Both the position numbers and the translations under genes were made by a program. A stretch of 54,435 nt of DNA from Ignavibacteria bacterium (GTDB taxonomy: Bacteria > Bacteroidota > Ignavibacteria > Kapaibacteriales > UBA4661). The notes beneath the pieces are model-generated. The model searched no databases and had not been told where the DNA came from. It was given only the letters and a program-made list of their open reading frames with translations. Every line of letters starts with the position of its first letter. The first letter of the stretch is position 1. Of this stretch, positions 38,122 through 46,343 are shown in pieces. Location: contig JACVZY010000037.1 in the NCBI GenBank assembly GCA_014654705.1, forward strand, positions 1-54,435, in the 5' to 3' direction.

Positions 38122-39045
38122 ATGGAGAACGCTATTTTCTACGGTTTAGCATTTTTCGTTTTGCTAATACTGCTTTGGGGTTCTGTCGCTACGGTCGCAC
38201 AAGGTACGGTGGCAGTGATCACGGTCTTTGGAAAATTTCAGCGCGTTATGTCGCCGGGGCTTAATTTCAAAATACCGCTTGTAGAGTCTGTTTTCAGGCG
38301 TATTTCTATCCAAAATCGCTCGGCAGAACTTGAGTTTCAAGCCATAACAGCGGACCAAGCCAATGTCAAATTTACCGCTATGCTTCTTTATGCGGTAGTG
38401 AATCAAAGCGAGGAGGCTATTAAAAACGTTGCCTTCAAGTTTTTGGACGAACAGAATTTTATGCAAGCATTAGTACGCTCTGTGGAAGGTTCTGTGCGCG
38501 GGTTTGTCGCCACAAAAAAGCAATCGGAGATTCTGGCATTGCGCCGCGAAATTGTGGAAGATGTGAAGCAACAACTCGACAAGACCTTGGAGGAATGGGG
38601 CTATCATCTTATTGATCTTCAAATGAATGATATTGCGTTCGACGAAGCAATCATGCGCTCTATGGCACAAGTAGTGGCATCGAATAATCTCAAAGCTGCT
38701 GCCGAAAACGAGGGTCAAGCACTGCTTATCACCAAGACAAAACAAGCCGAAGCCGAAGGAAACGCAATTCGTATTGCTGCCGAAGCAGAGCGCCAAGCAG
38801 CGCAATTACGGGGACAAGGCATTGCACTGTTCCGCGAAGAAGTTGCGAAAGGTATGACGATGGCGGCAAAAGAAATGCAAGCCGCCAATATGGATACCTC
38901 AGCAATTCTCTTTTCGATGTGGACGGAGTCCATCAAGCATTTTGCCGAACACGGCAAAGGAAATATTATTATTCTGGATGGCTCGACCGAAGGGATGGCG
39001 CGGACAATGCAGCAGCAAATGGCGATGAATAAGATACAAGGATAG
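38122..39045 (+). CDS. SPFH/band 7 membrane protein, stomatin-like
   Basis: This 307-residue protein has an N-terminal membrane helix (residues 1 to about 25), an SPFH domain (FGKFQRVMSPGLNFKIPLVESVFRRISIQ and the VRSVEGSVRGFVATKKQSEIL region), and an Ala/Glu-rich helical tail (KTKQAEAEGNAIRIAAEAERQAAQLRGQG) that oligomerises these proteins. It would form ring- or cage-like scaffolds at the inner membrane, often linked to membrane microdomains or proteolysis. A GGAG 7 bp before the ATG at 38122 decides the start over 38101. No NfeD partner is nearby, though the small membrane protein downstream may be related. Confidence 0.88.
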   Translation: MENAIFYGLAFFVLLILLWGSVATVAQGTVAVITVFGKFQRVMSPGLNFKIPLVESVFRRISIQNRSAELEFQAITADQANVKFTAMLLYAVVNQSEEAIKNVAFKFLDEQNFMQALVRSVEGSVRGFVATKKQSEILALRREIVEDVKQQLDKTLEEWGYHLIDLQMNDIAFDEAIMRSMAQVVASNNLKAAAENEGQALLITKTKQAEAEGNAIRIAAEAERQAAQLRGQGIALFREEVAKGMTMAAKEMQAANMDTSAILFSMWTESIKHFAEHGKGNIIILDGSTEGMARTMQQQMAMNKIQG

Positions 39046-39307
39046 TGGAAACTTCGGAAATTTTACTGAAGTGCCGTAAATACTTGCTTCAACAAAATTA
39101 TTCTAACAATGGGAATGTGGTCTTCAAGTGGGCTTCGTTCCATACTACACCAACATCCTGCAGTTCTCAGATGGCATGGAAATCTTGCCTATTCTCTTTG
39201 TTCACGAGTAGGCGCAGAGGTGAGCGATAGTATGAAACTTTTTGCATCCAATCACCGTACTGAATCGCAGAGAATCATTATTTTTCATTTTGTAAGGAGA
39301 TTCCACC

Positions 39308-39550
39308 ATGAAATTGAACAAGGGCTTTTTGGCACTCTACGGCGGTATTGCACTTGGTTTTTTCGTCTTGGCGACGCTCTACTTTTTGTTCGGCGCAGCA
39401 ACAATGACCAAGACCGATGTGGCTATTCTTTTTAGCATTGCCTCTGCTCTTTGTGCTTCGTTTGCAGTCTTGTACGAAAGCCAACGGAAGAAAAACTCCG
39501 TCAAAAAATGTACAAACGATGATACCGCAGCGACGTTCTATGTGCCGTAA
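39308..39550 (+). CDS. Small two-helix membrane protein, hypothetical
   Basis: The 80 residues hold two predicted membrane helices (residues about 8-30 and 37-57) and a basic, polar tail (SQRKKNSVKKCTNDDTAATFYVP). An AAGGAG ribosome site lies 9 bp before the ATG, and a strong terminator follows the stop. I recognise no family. The 262-bp gap before it holds no gene I can support. Confidence 0.65.
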   Translation: MKLNKGFLALYGGIALGFFVLATLYFLFGAATMTKTDVAILFSIASALCASFAVLYESQRKKNSVKKCTNDDTAATFYVP

Positions 39551-39578
39551 AATAACGAAAGAAAAATCCTGACAAATA

Positions 39579-39620
39579 AGAAACGGCACGGGCTTCCGAA
39601 TGAAGTCCGTGCCGTTTGCG
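39579..39620. terminator. Intrinsic terminator between convergent genes
   Basis: AAACGGCACGG...CTTCC and the complementary ...GAAG(T)CCGTGCCGTTT (ending at 39617) form a long GC-rich stem between the small membrane protein gene (plus) and the peroxiredoxin-like gene (minus). Flanking A and T bases serve both. Confidence 0.8.
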
Positions 39621-39641
39621 TTTTCTCGTGGTGACGAATGT

Positions 39642-40232
39642 TTATGAGACGAGCATTGCGGATGATTTCAGAGCAAACGCCTCAAGCTCTTGCAAAGGCA
39701 GATGGTCGGCGGCATCTGCACCGTAAAAGGCACGCACAATCATTTGGCGTTCATCCACTAAAAACTCTGCCGGAACCGCGTCGGGATGTGTACCTTCTTC
39801 TTGACCATTTCCGGTGAAGCCTAGTTCTATCGCCTGTTGAATCAGCCCCATTTTATTACCGGCTTGTAATGTCTCCATTGTTGCCTTTGCGGGCGAAATC
39901 TCTACGCCGTACACATCATAAATTTTGCGCTCCGGGTCGGAGACAACGTGCAAATTTTTCTCGTTCAATATTTTTTCTCTGAAGATGGGATTGCGGAGAA
40001 TCTTCTCTTCCGACGATTCGTAAAACAATATCATTTCTGTATTGTTTTGCCGAAGCGTATTTGTAATTTTGAGCAGTTGATACACGTAAAGGCTACAAAT
40101 CGGACATTGCGTGTTACGCAAAAAGGCGAGAAATACTTTTTTACCACGAAATGTGTCGAGACGTAACGGATTTTTCAAAACATCGCTGGTGCTGAAGTTT
40201 ACAGCTTTTTGTCCACTGGCAAGCGTCATCAT
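39642..40232 (-). CDS. Peroxiredoxin-like (AhpC/TSA fold) protein
   Basis: This 196-residue thioredoxin-fold protein has GKKVFLAFLRNTQCPICSLYVYQL near residue 32, with a CxxC-like CPIC in place of the single peroxidatic Cys of classical AhpC. A late HPDAVPAEFLVDERQMIVRAFYG strand completes the fold. It is a peroxiredoxin-like 2/PRX-like family member and probably reduces peroxides or other oxidants. A GGAG sits 6 bp before the ATG at 40232. It is divergent from an HxlR regulator, suggesting redox-linked control. TATAAT at 40292-40287 is its probable -10. Confidence 0.8.
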   Translation of the reverse strand: MMTLASGQKAVNFSTSDVLKNPLRLDTFRGKKVFLAFLRNTQCPICSLYVYQLLKITNTLRQNNTEMILFYESSEEKILRNPIFREKILNEKNLHVVSDPERKIYDVYGVEISPAKATMETLQAGNKMGLIQQAIELGFTGNGQEEGTHPDAVPAEFLVDERQMIVRAFYGADAADHLPLQELEAFALKSSAMLVS

Positions 40233-40286
40233 TATTGACTCCTCATTAAATAAATTGCATTCAAGCATTGGTACAACGAACAATAA

Positions 40287-40300
40287 ATTATAGTACAAAA
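40287..40300 (-). promoter_or_regulatory. Promoter -10 of the peroxiredoxin-like gene with TTTTGTA half-site
   Basis: In minus sense TTTTGTAC directly precedes a perfect TATAAT (40292-40287). The -35 is poor (GATGTT, 40315-40310), as for regulated promoters. TTTTGTA is also the arm of the dyad at 40470-40490. Confidence 0.45.
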
Positions 40301-40398
40301 CTACGGTAAAACATCCCTTGGATGGTAGAGCAAGAACTATAATTTTCGGTATTTTTCGGATAATACGTGCTGAATGTGTCTAAAAGATAGATTGTTGA

Positions 40399-40428
40399 TT
40401 GACTGTGTTGCAACACTGCCAATATAAC
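40399..40428 (+). promoter_or_regulatory. Promoter of the HxlR gene with spacer palindrome
   Basis: TTGACT (40399-40404), an 18-bp spacer and TATAAC (40423-40428). The spacer begins with the perfect 12-bp palindrome GTGTTGCAACAC (40405-40416), a possible operator. Confidence 0.55.
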
Positions 40429-40469
40429 GCTGCACGAAGAGAAAACGTGCGCAAAACAGCCACTAACAA

Positions 40470-40490
40470 TTTTGTAAGTAGCATACAAAA
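40470..40490. promoter_or_regulatory. TTTTGTA-N7-TACAAAA dyad upstream of the HxlR gene
   Basis: This perfect 7-7-7 inverted repeat lies 45 bp before the HxlR start codon. The size and position suit a dimeric winged-helix repressor such as HxlR, and the arm recurs at the divergent promoter. Confidence 0.5.
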
Positions 40491-40534
40491 CAAACTACTA
40501 CGAAAGTAACATCAACACAGAAAAGCCAAAACGC

Positions 40535-40897
40535 ATGATGAACCGCAAAGAAAGCTCAACTAACTTTCTGAATGAGCAGGAAATTTTGAATAACTGCCCG
40601 ATAACAACATTCTTCCATCAACTGAGCGGACGCTGGAAACTGACCATTCTTTGGCAACTGCGTCATAGCGACGGACAACGCTTCTCCGACTTGAAAGAAG
40701 CACTGCCCGCCATTAGCGACAGAATCTTATCACTCCAACTGCGTAGTTTACAGGAAGATGATTTTGTGGTAAAGTTGTTCCTGAACGGCAGCGTGAACGC
40801 TACGGTCTATCAATTAAGCGAAAAAGGCAAATCGCTCCTGCCCATTTTGCAGAGCATCTACGCTTGGGGAATGGAGAATAGCTCTAATCAGCAATAA
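40535..40897 (+). CDS. HxlR family transcriptional regulator
   Basis: This 120-residue winged-helix protein has the family N-terminus NNCPITTFFHQLSGRWKLTILWQL, whose Cys (residue 21) is the redox- or electrophile-sensing position in several relatives (YodB, HypR). A RFSDLKEALPAISDRILSLQLRSLQEDDF recognition region follows. It probably represses its own gene and the divergent peroxiredoxin-like gene until the Cys is oxidised. Putative operators are at 40405-40416 and 40470-40490. The gene converges with the ECF sigma gene 12 bp downstream. Confidence 0.88.
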   Translation: MMNRKESSTNFLNEQEILNNCPITTFFHQLSGRWKLTILWQLRHSDGQRFSDLKEALPAISDRILSLQLRSLQEDDFVVKLFLNGSVNATVYQLSEKGKSLLPILQSIYAWGMENSSNQQ

Positions 40898-40909
40898 ACT
40901 ACCTTTCTA

Positions 40910-41794
40910 TTAATGTTTCCGCTCCTCATTCAACCGCAAAAGCCTTATCAATTCTTGATTTCCCAATATCTTCTCCACCAGTGTTTCCGTGCTTTTCGGA
41001 TTCAGCATCGGGTGCGAGGTGTAGAGGTCTGCCACCACATCTTTCACCATGATCGCACCCTTGGTGATATTCGCTTCCACGTGGTCGCGGATGCGTTCGG
41101 TGTATTGGTCTTTGAAAAGCAACGTGTCTTTTGCCACAAAGCCGCGTTCTATCCAGAGTTTGGTCTTTTTGCTACAACGGCAGGGATTTGTGGGATTGAC
41201 CAAACCGCATTTTTGGTTGATAAAACTGTACAAATCCTTTCGCGCCCGCGAAAGCTGTTGCCTATATGCTTCTGGAGTCGTGGAAAGTAGTTCCGATGCG
41301 GTGTTGTGGTCAATCGAAAACACATCGCCCAGCACATACACGAGGCGTTGTTCACGGCTAAGACACATGAGCATCCCGACGGTACACATCACCTGCGTCT
41401 CTGCAATTTGCTCTTCCGAAAGCCCGTCCTCATCAGTAACATTCACCGCAAGCAAGAAATCGCCGTCATTGGCAAAGCGGGAAAGGCTGGTCATATCTTC
41501 TGCACGGCGCTTTTTCATGTCCAAAAAATGGTTCATTACAATCCGATAGAGCCACGTCCGAAAGGAACTTTGACCACGAAACCCCGACAAATGCGTGATG
41601 ACTTTGATAAGAACATCCTGAGTAACATCCTCTGCATCAGGCGGGTACAAGACTAGTTTCAAACTCAGATTGTAGATGAAGCCTTGATGCCGACGGATAA
41701 GCTGTTCCAGTGCCGTGCGGTCGCCGTCTAAAGAACGCCGTACAAGGTCATTGTCTATGCGGTTTTCGTCCGAATTTGTGATAAAGGTATTCAT
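40910..41794 (-). CDS. ECF sigma factor with C-terminal Cys-rich extension
   Basis: This 294-residue sigma factor has region 2 (DAEDVTQDVLIKVITHLSGF...SSFRTWLYRIVMNHFLDMKKRR) and region 4 (LSREQRLVYVLGDVF...YRQQLSRARKDLYSFI). It then continues about 90 residues beyond the usual ECF length. The extension starts NQKCGLVNPTNPCRCSKK, whose three cysteines could bind zinc or sense redox, and ends in a helical tail. Extensions like this often replace an anti-sigma factor. No anti-sigma gene is adjacent. It overlaps the upstream exported-protein gene by 4 bp (ATGA), so the two are translationally coupled. Its promoter is probably the ECF-type site at 42540-42568. Confidence 0.9.
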   Translation of the reverse strand: MNTFITNSDENRIDNDLVRRSLDGDRTALEQLIRRHQGFIYNLSLKLVLYPPDAEDVTQDVLIKVITHLSGFRGQSSFRTWLYRIVMNHFLDMKKRRAEDMTSLSRFANDGDFLLAVNVTDEDGLSEEQIAETQVMCTVGMLMCLSREQRLVYVLGDVFSIDHNTASELLSTTPEAYRQQLSRARKDLYSFINQKCGLVNPTNPCRCSKKTKLWIERGFVAKDTLLFKDQYTERIRDHVEANITKGAIMVKDVVADLYTSHPMLNPKSTETLVEKILGNQELIRLLRLNEERKH

Positions 41795-42498
41795 GGTTTT
41801 GAGCGAGTTTGTTGAGCAAGTTTGTTGATAAGAAGCGGCGTATCGCTGTAGGTCAGCTCGCTTGGCGCAATCTTTGCGCCGGCAAAATAACGCTCCGCCT
41901 CTTCTTTAGATTGCCAGAGTGATATGGTTCCTGCTTGTCCCGTCGCGGCATCGTTCATGGCATAATAGCGAAACAGCCCTAGCGCTTGCGAAAATGTGTG
42001 CTGCGCGGATTCTGCTGAAGCCCGATGAATAACCGTCCAATAATCACCTTTTGTGTCGGGCGGTGTGGCAAATTCTTTGTATGCACGAATCGTAAAATAC
42101 GAAACCTTGCCGGGCGCGCCGTAGGTTTTTTCTACACGCTCAAACCACTTCGGCGTGAACCATGCTTCAGCACTGGCTCTGTTTTGCCAGAGATAGAAGC
42201 CGCCAAAGGTTGTACCGCCATTGTGAATTGCATAATTTTTTTGCAGCAAACCATTGATGGCATTGTATTCGGGCAGTGATTTTTCAAAACCGCCTTTAAG
42301 CAAGAAACGCAAAGCATACCATGGCGTTTTGACCTCGGTGATGGTCAGCACTGCGTCTTGGACATTAAACAATGCGGTTTCTGGAGGATGCGGCGAAGTG
42401 CTTGAGGCTGGTGCAGGGTGAACAAAGACTGCGGCAACAAGCAATACCAAAGCGACGGCTTCCGATACTACTTCGGGGGAAAAGAAGGAAATTGTCAT
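41791..42498 (-). CDS. Exported protein with tandem ABM (YdhR-like) repeats
   Basis: This 235-residue protein has an N-terminal hydrophobic segment (residues about 12-28), probably a signal peptide or anchor. Two related halves follow. Each contains a strand-helix unit ending in a shared motif: GGFYLWQNRASAEAWF and GTISLWQSKEEAERYF. The pattern LWQ-x-(R/K)-x-x-AE-x-x-F is typical of YdhR-like antibiotic biosynthesis monooxygenase (ABM) dimeric barrels, so this is an internal duplication of that fold. Enzyme activity is not certain. It precedes and overlaps the ECF sigma gene by 4 bp, suggesting it senses, binds or produces what the sigma factor responds to. Confidence 0.7.
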   Translation of the reverse strand: MTISFFSPEVVSEAVALVLLVAAVFVHPAPASSTSPHPPETALFNVQDAVLTITEVKTPWYALRFLLKGGFEKSLPEYNAINGLLQKNYAIHNGGTTFGGFYLWQNRASAEAWFTPKWFERVEKTYGAPGKVSYFTIRAYKEFATPPDTKGDYWTVIHRASAESAQHTFSQALGLFRYYAMNDAATGQAGTISLWQSKEEAERYFAGAKIAPSELTYSDTPLLINKLAQQTRSKP

Positions 42499-42539
42499 GA
42501 TGCATACAAGAAAAATGGAAAAAAGTTCGGTTGTATGGG

Positions 42540-42568
42540 ATTAGACGATAGTTCAGAAATGTGTGACA
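42540..42568 (-). promoter_or_regulatory. ECF-type promoter of the exported protein/sigma unit
   Basis: In minus sense TGTCACAC (42568-42561), 13 bp, then CGTCTAAT (42547-42540), about 40 bp before the ATG. This resembles the AAC/CAC...CGTC form of ECF-sigma promoters and fits autogenous control by the downstream sigma gene. Confidence 0.5.
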
Positions 42569-42610
42569 GAATCGCCGACGGCATCGCGAAAGAAGAGGAT
42601 GTAAATTTTT

Positions 42611-42638
42611 TGTAACCTCCGTACCAAAATTGCGTTCT
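42611..42638 (+). promoter_or_regulatory. ECF-type promoter of the chemoreceptor gene
   Basis: TGTAACC (42611-42617), 15 bp, then CGTTCT (42633-42638), about 40 bp before the MCP ATG. It mirrors the site at 42540-42568 in opposite orientation, so one sigma factor may fire both ways. Confidence 0.4.
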
Positions 42639-42677
42639 TTAAGAAAAGGACGTTGTTTCACAATTCGTGATGAATAT

Positions 42678-44477
42678 ATGTTTTCCCCAATAGCTGTATT
42701 CCTAGAGCGGCAAATTCCCAATAACCTCGCTGAAAACAGCGAAGAACGCCGCAAAGCGCGTCTAAGTTTGAATATCGCTCTTGTTTCCTTCGTCGCGGGG
42801 CTGCTTTACGCACCCACCTATTTTTTTCTTTTTGCTTCGCCCATTCTCGCCTTCTTCATTTTTGGTGCTGGCTGTATTGCTCTTGCCAGTATTCCACTTC
42901 TGCGCATAACAGCCTCGGTGCGAGCTGTCGGTCATAATCTGGCGGGTGTATTTCTTCTCACTATGTGGACGCTTATCCTGACAACAGGCGGAATTGATAG
43001 CGTTTCGGGTTTTGCGTGGATTGTAGCCTCACCAATTGTGGCTGTGCTGCTCGTTGGCAATGGAGCAGGAAAATTTTGGACGGGCATGGTGGTGATTGGG
43101 GTTTCAGGTATTCTCGGTATCCAATGGTACGGCGTTCCATTGCCAATGCTGGTGGGTTCATCTTCACGGTTCCCGCTTGCCATACTTGGCTTTCCGGGCG
43201 CAGTAGTAATTGTTTACCTCTTCACCAGTCTTCTGGAAGACAGCAAAGACCGTGCATTGATATTTGCGACAAAGACACAAGTAACACTACAGGAGTCGCT
43301 GGAACACGCACAACATCTTGCTGCGGAGGTGGTACGCGAAAAACTCAATGCCGAGACGCTTGCCCATCGAAGCGAGTCGGAACGCGCCTATCTCGCCACA
43401 AATATCGAACAGATGCTACGCGGCATCGAACGTTTTGCTGGCGGCGATTTGACGGTGCGTTTTAGCGAAGCAGTCGAAGGAGACGTGGGAAGACTTGCAC
43501 GTGGCTTAAATACTTCGATTGAAAATTTTCAAAACATGGTACAAACTACTTTTGAAGCATTAGCCACTGCCGCTTCGTCGGGCGACCACATTGCTGAGCA
43601 GGCACAGGTTCTGGATACAGGCGTTCAAGAACAAAGCACACGTGTGCTGCAAATAGCAGGCGCAATGCAACAAATGTCCAAGACCATCGAAGAAACTTCA
43701 GAACACGCTTCCCGTGCGGCACAAGAAGCCAGCGAGACCAGCGATGCGGCACACAGTGGTGGTGCGATTATTTTGGCGACAATTGAGGGAATGTCTGCAT
43801 TGGCAAATGCTGCCCAGCGCTCGGCGGCAATGATTGACAATCTCGGCAAATCCAGCGAAGAGATTGGCGAAATCACGCAAACCATCGAAGAAATTGCCGA
43901 CCAAACCAACCTTCTCGCACTGAACGCTGCTATCGAAGCTGCTCGTGCAGGCGACGCAGGACGTGGCTTTGCGGTTGTTGCCGATGAAGTGCGCAAGCTC
44001 GCCGAGCGCACCCAAAAGGCAACAAAAGAAATTTCCACCATGCTCAAAAAAGTACAAACTGACACGCAAACTGCTGTCCGCGCCATGCACGACGGCGACC
44101 GCCATGTGCGCCAAAGCAAAGAAGCCGCACAACAAGCAGTGAAGACCTTTCAGCACATCATCCAGCGTACACGTTCAGTGGCAGATTCTATCGCCCACGC
44201 CGCAGCCGCCAGTATTCAGCAAAGTGCGACGGGTAACGAAATTGCCCGTAATGTCGATTTCATCAGCACGTTTACTCATCAGACAGCATCGGGTGTGGCG
44301 GATATAACGCGTACCATTCATGCACTGTCGTCGGGCATAAGCAATGTGCAATATGCGGTAAGTCAATTCCGCCTCGGTACTTTCGGCTATGGACAACAGA
44401 TGCTTACAAGCCGCACACAACAACAGGTGCTTTCTCATACCTCGGGTTCCTGGCGAATGAACGCACTTATGGCGTGA
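42678..44477 (+). CDS. Methyl-accepting chemotaxis protein
   Basis: This 599-residue receptor has a membrane domain of about six helices in the first 190 residues, with little periplasmic sensor region. A HAMP-like segment follows ([41 protein letters not shown]). The MCP signalling domain centres on the hairpin tip [43 protein letters not shown] near residue 420. It would signal through CheW/CheA, not seen here. A membrane-integral input suggests sensing of a membrane or energy state. The ATG at 42678 places the first helix correctly. An ECF-type promoter motif sits upstream. Confidence 0.9.
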   Translation: MFSPIAVFLERQIPNNLAENSEERRKARLSLNIALVSFVAGLLYAPTYFFLFASPILAFFIFGAGCIALASIPLLRITASVRAVGHNLAGVFLLTMWTLILTTGGIDSVSGFAWIVASPIVAVLLVGNGAGKFWTGMVVIGVSGILGIQWYGVPLPMLVGSSSRFPLAILGFPGAVVIVYLFTSLLEDSKDRALIFATKTQVTLQESLEHAQHLAAEVVREKLNAETLAHRSESERAYLATNIEQMLRGIERFAGGDLTVRFSEAVEGDVGRLARGLNTSIENFQNMVQTTFEALATAASSGDHIAEQAQVLDTGVQEQSTRVLQIAGAMQQMSKTIEETSEHASRAAQEASETSDAAHSGGAIILATIEGMSALANAAQRSAAMIDNLGKSSEEIGEITQTIEEIADQTNLLALNAAIEAARAGDAGRGFAVVADEVRKLAERTQKATKEISTMLKKVQTDTQTAVRAMHDGDRHVRQSKEAAQQAVKTFQHIIQRTRSVADSIAHAAAASIQQSATGNEIARNVDFISTFTHQTASGVADITRTIHALSSGISNVQYAVSQFRLGTFGYGQQMLTSRTQQQVLSHTSGSWRMNALMA

Positions 44478-44660
44478 TGATGCTTAGTAAAGCCTCATAC
44501 ACTGCTTTGAAGAGCGGGAGAAAATGAACAAAATTTCATTGGGTGTTGAGTTTCCATTTGAAACAATGTGGAAAATTATGTAGATTGTGGATTAGAAACG
44601 TCTGTACATCCCAAGTACACGGTTACAAAGACGATACCAAAGAACGACGAAAAAACGATA

Positions 44661-45023
44661 ATGACAAAAACAGTGCGCGTACAAATTGGCGGCCACGAGT
44701 ATAATCTCCGCAGCGACGACGAAGCGAAAGTCCGCGAAGTCGCTGGGGCGGTAGATGCTCAATTCCGCCAAATTCAAGGCATTAGCAAAGAACAATCTAC
44801 CGCGACCCTTTCGATTCTCACAGCGCTCAACATTGCTGAAAAAGAATACGACACTCGACAGCAACAACGCATTGATAAAGCGTATCTTGCATCGGAAACA
44901 GAAAAAATGGTAGCATATTTGCGACAATCCTATCCCAATGAAAAATCGGAAAAACACATCGACGATTCTACTGTCCTCCCCGCGGCAGTTTCAGCGTCGG
45001 GACAAGTCCTCCGTAAATCTTGA
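44661..45023 (+). CDS. zapA: Cell division protein ZapA
   Basis: This 120-residue protein starts TKTVRVQIGGHEYNLRSDDEAKVREVAGAVDAQF, the ZapA N-terminal fold. A helix (ATLSILTALNIAEKEYDTRQQQRIDKAYLASETEKMVAYLRQ) follows that dimerises as a coiled coil. ZapA bundles FtsZ filaments at the division ring. The ATG at 44661 is the conserved start; the frame's 31 upstream codons do not fit. A structured RNA and then rny follow, the usual neighbourhood in Bacteroidota. Confidence 0.9.
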   Translation: MTKTVRVQIGGHEYNLRSDDEAKVREVAGAVDAQFRQIQGISKEQSTATLSILTALNIAEKEYDTRQQQRIDKAYLASETEKMVAYLRQSYPNEKSEKHIDDSTVLPAAVSASGQVLRKS

Positions 45024-45168
45024 CTTTCAACAGCGTAGCACATTAGCCTCTTACATTTTCATTGCCACAAAGCATCTGTTCTCCTTCATTTTGTCTTAAC
45101 GATTTTTGCGTTCTTTCTTTCAAGCGTATCCCTTTCGACCACGTACCACAGGCACGATTGACTTCCCC

Positions 45169-45433
45169 AAACGTACCGTACTGGTTCACCGTACAGACCC
45201 TTAAATAAGAACTTGTAATTACTTATTCAGGGAATTCTGCTCTCGCTATAAATTACAGGCCTCACCTCAGCCTCGCTGAGGAAATTCCGTCCGGTCATAG
45301 TTCAAGGTATCGCCCTTGCGTCTCTGGAATAAACGGGGTTCAGTGGAAGCAAAATATAGCAAGGCGTTTACCCACTGTGTCTGCTAGAGTTCTTATCTAG
45401 ATTTCTCCTACGGTGAATCTGTACGGTATGTTT
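45169..45433 (+). ncRNA. Structured RNA between zapA and rny, candidate 6S RNA
   Basis: The 25-nt ends at 45169-45193 and 45409-45433 pair with one mismatch and two G-U pairs, closing a 265-nt domain. Inside are CCTCAGC-CTC-GCTGAGG, CAAGG-TATCGC-CCTTG, CTAGA-GTTCTTA-TCTAG, a CCCT...AATAAG/CTTATT...AGGG hairpin and a GGAATT/AATTCC stem around the centre. A TTTGTTTTT tract follows, so plus is the likelier strand. 6S RNA is commonly encoded right after zapA, which makes it the best guess, but the length is above usual 6S and I cannot see the 6S central bubble clearly. No gene occupies 45024-45477 otherwise. A leader of the SDR gene is the alternative. Confidence 0.55.
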
Positions 45434-45477
45434 GTTTTTGGGGTGTGGCTTTTTTACCTCCTCCTTAGATACGCATT

Positions 45478-46284
45478 ATGTCCCGACTACACAATAAAAT
45501 TGCTCTTGTAACCGGTGCTGCTCGCGGCATCGGGCGCGGTATTGCGGAATTATTCGCCCAAGAAGGTGCAACCGTAATCCTGTGCGATATACGTGCCGAA
45601 GAGGGTCGAGCCGTTGCCACCACGTGCTCGGCGTTTACGCCGCAATCACAATTTTTCCATCTCGACGTACAGCATGAAAGCGAGTGGACACAACTTTCTG
45701 AAACCATAGTACGTGATTTTGGGCGTGTTGATATTCTGGTCAACAATGCAGGCATTACAGGTTTTGAAAATGGTTTTCGTCCTCATGATCCTGAAAATAC
45801 CACTCTGGAAGATTGGCGCAGTGTTCACGCGGTCAATTTAGACGGTGTTTTTTTGGGGTGCAAATATGCTTTTCGCCTTATGAAACCTCATGGTGGAAGC
45901 ATTATCAATATTTCATCTCGCTCCGGTTTGGTTGGTATTCCCCGTGCTGCTGCCTACGCATCCAGCAAAGCTGCTGTGCGCAATCATACCAAGTCCGTGG
46001 CTCTGTATGCTGGGGAAATGGGCTACAATATTCGTTGTAATTCGATTCATCCAGCGGCAATTCTTACCCCGATGTGGGATGCCGTTTTGGGTGAAGGTGA
46101 AGAACGGGTACGGAATTTGCAGAACCACACACAAGATATTCCGCTTCAGCGCTTTGGCGAGGCGGTTGATGTTGGATATGCCGCATTATATCTGGCTTCG
46201 GATGAATCGAAGTACATAACCGGAATCGAATTGACAATTGACGGCGGTATTCTGGCGGGCGCAGCTGCATCGCCGCGTCGTTAA
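45478..46284 (+). CDS. Short-chain dehydrogenase/reductase (SDR)
   Basis: This 268-residue classical SDR has TGAARGIG near residue 13, a DIRAEEG acidic turn (NAD preference), VNNAGITGF, catalytic Ser in [14 protein letters not shown] as YxxxK, and a C-terminal [10 protein letters not shown]. It resembles FabG/cyclopentanol-dehydrogenase-type enzymes; the substrate is unknown. It has no Shine-Dalgarno. It lies between the structured RNA and rny, where many Bacteroidota have nothing, suggesting a lineage insertion. Confidence 0.88.
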   Translation: MSRLHNKIALVTGAARGIGRGIAELFAQEGATVILCDIRAEEGRAVATTCSAFTPQSQFFHLDVQHESEWTQLSETIVRDFGRVDILVNNAGITGFENGFRPHDPENTTLEDWRSVHAVNLDGVFLGCKYAFRLMKPHGGSIINISSRSGLVGIPRAAAYASSKAAVRNHTKSVALYAGEMGYNIRCNSIHPAAILTPMWDAVLGEGEERVRNLQNHTQDIPLQRFGEAVDVGYAALYLASDESKYITGIELTIDGGILAGAAASPRR

Positions 46285-46343
46285 AACAGCACATTAACTT
46301 TGACCTTCCCAATCATTTTTTAAGCAAATACTTTACAATTATT

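Noticed and set aside
40288-40488. 66-residue minus-strand frame upstream of the peroxiredoxin-like gene
   Set aside because: It overlaps both divergent promoters and has no ribosome site or coding character.
41071-41078. Third parS site at a CCACGTGG palindrome
   Set aside because: The flanks do not match the parS consensus beyond the core, and it lies within a coding gene.
45169-45433. RNase P RNA or tmRNA
   Set aside because: A GAGGAAA segment recalls the RNase P P4 helix, but the matching 3' consensus is absent, and no tRNA-like ends with a tag reading frame are present for tmRNA.
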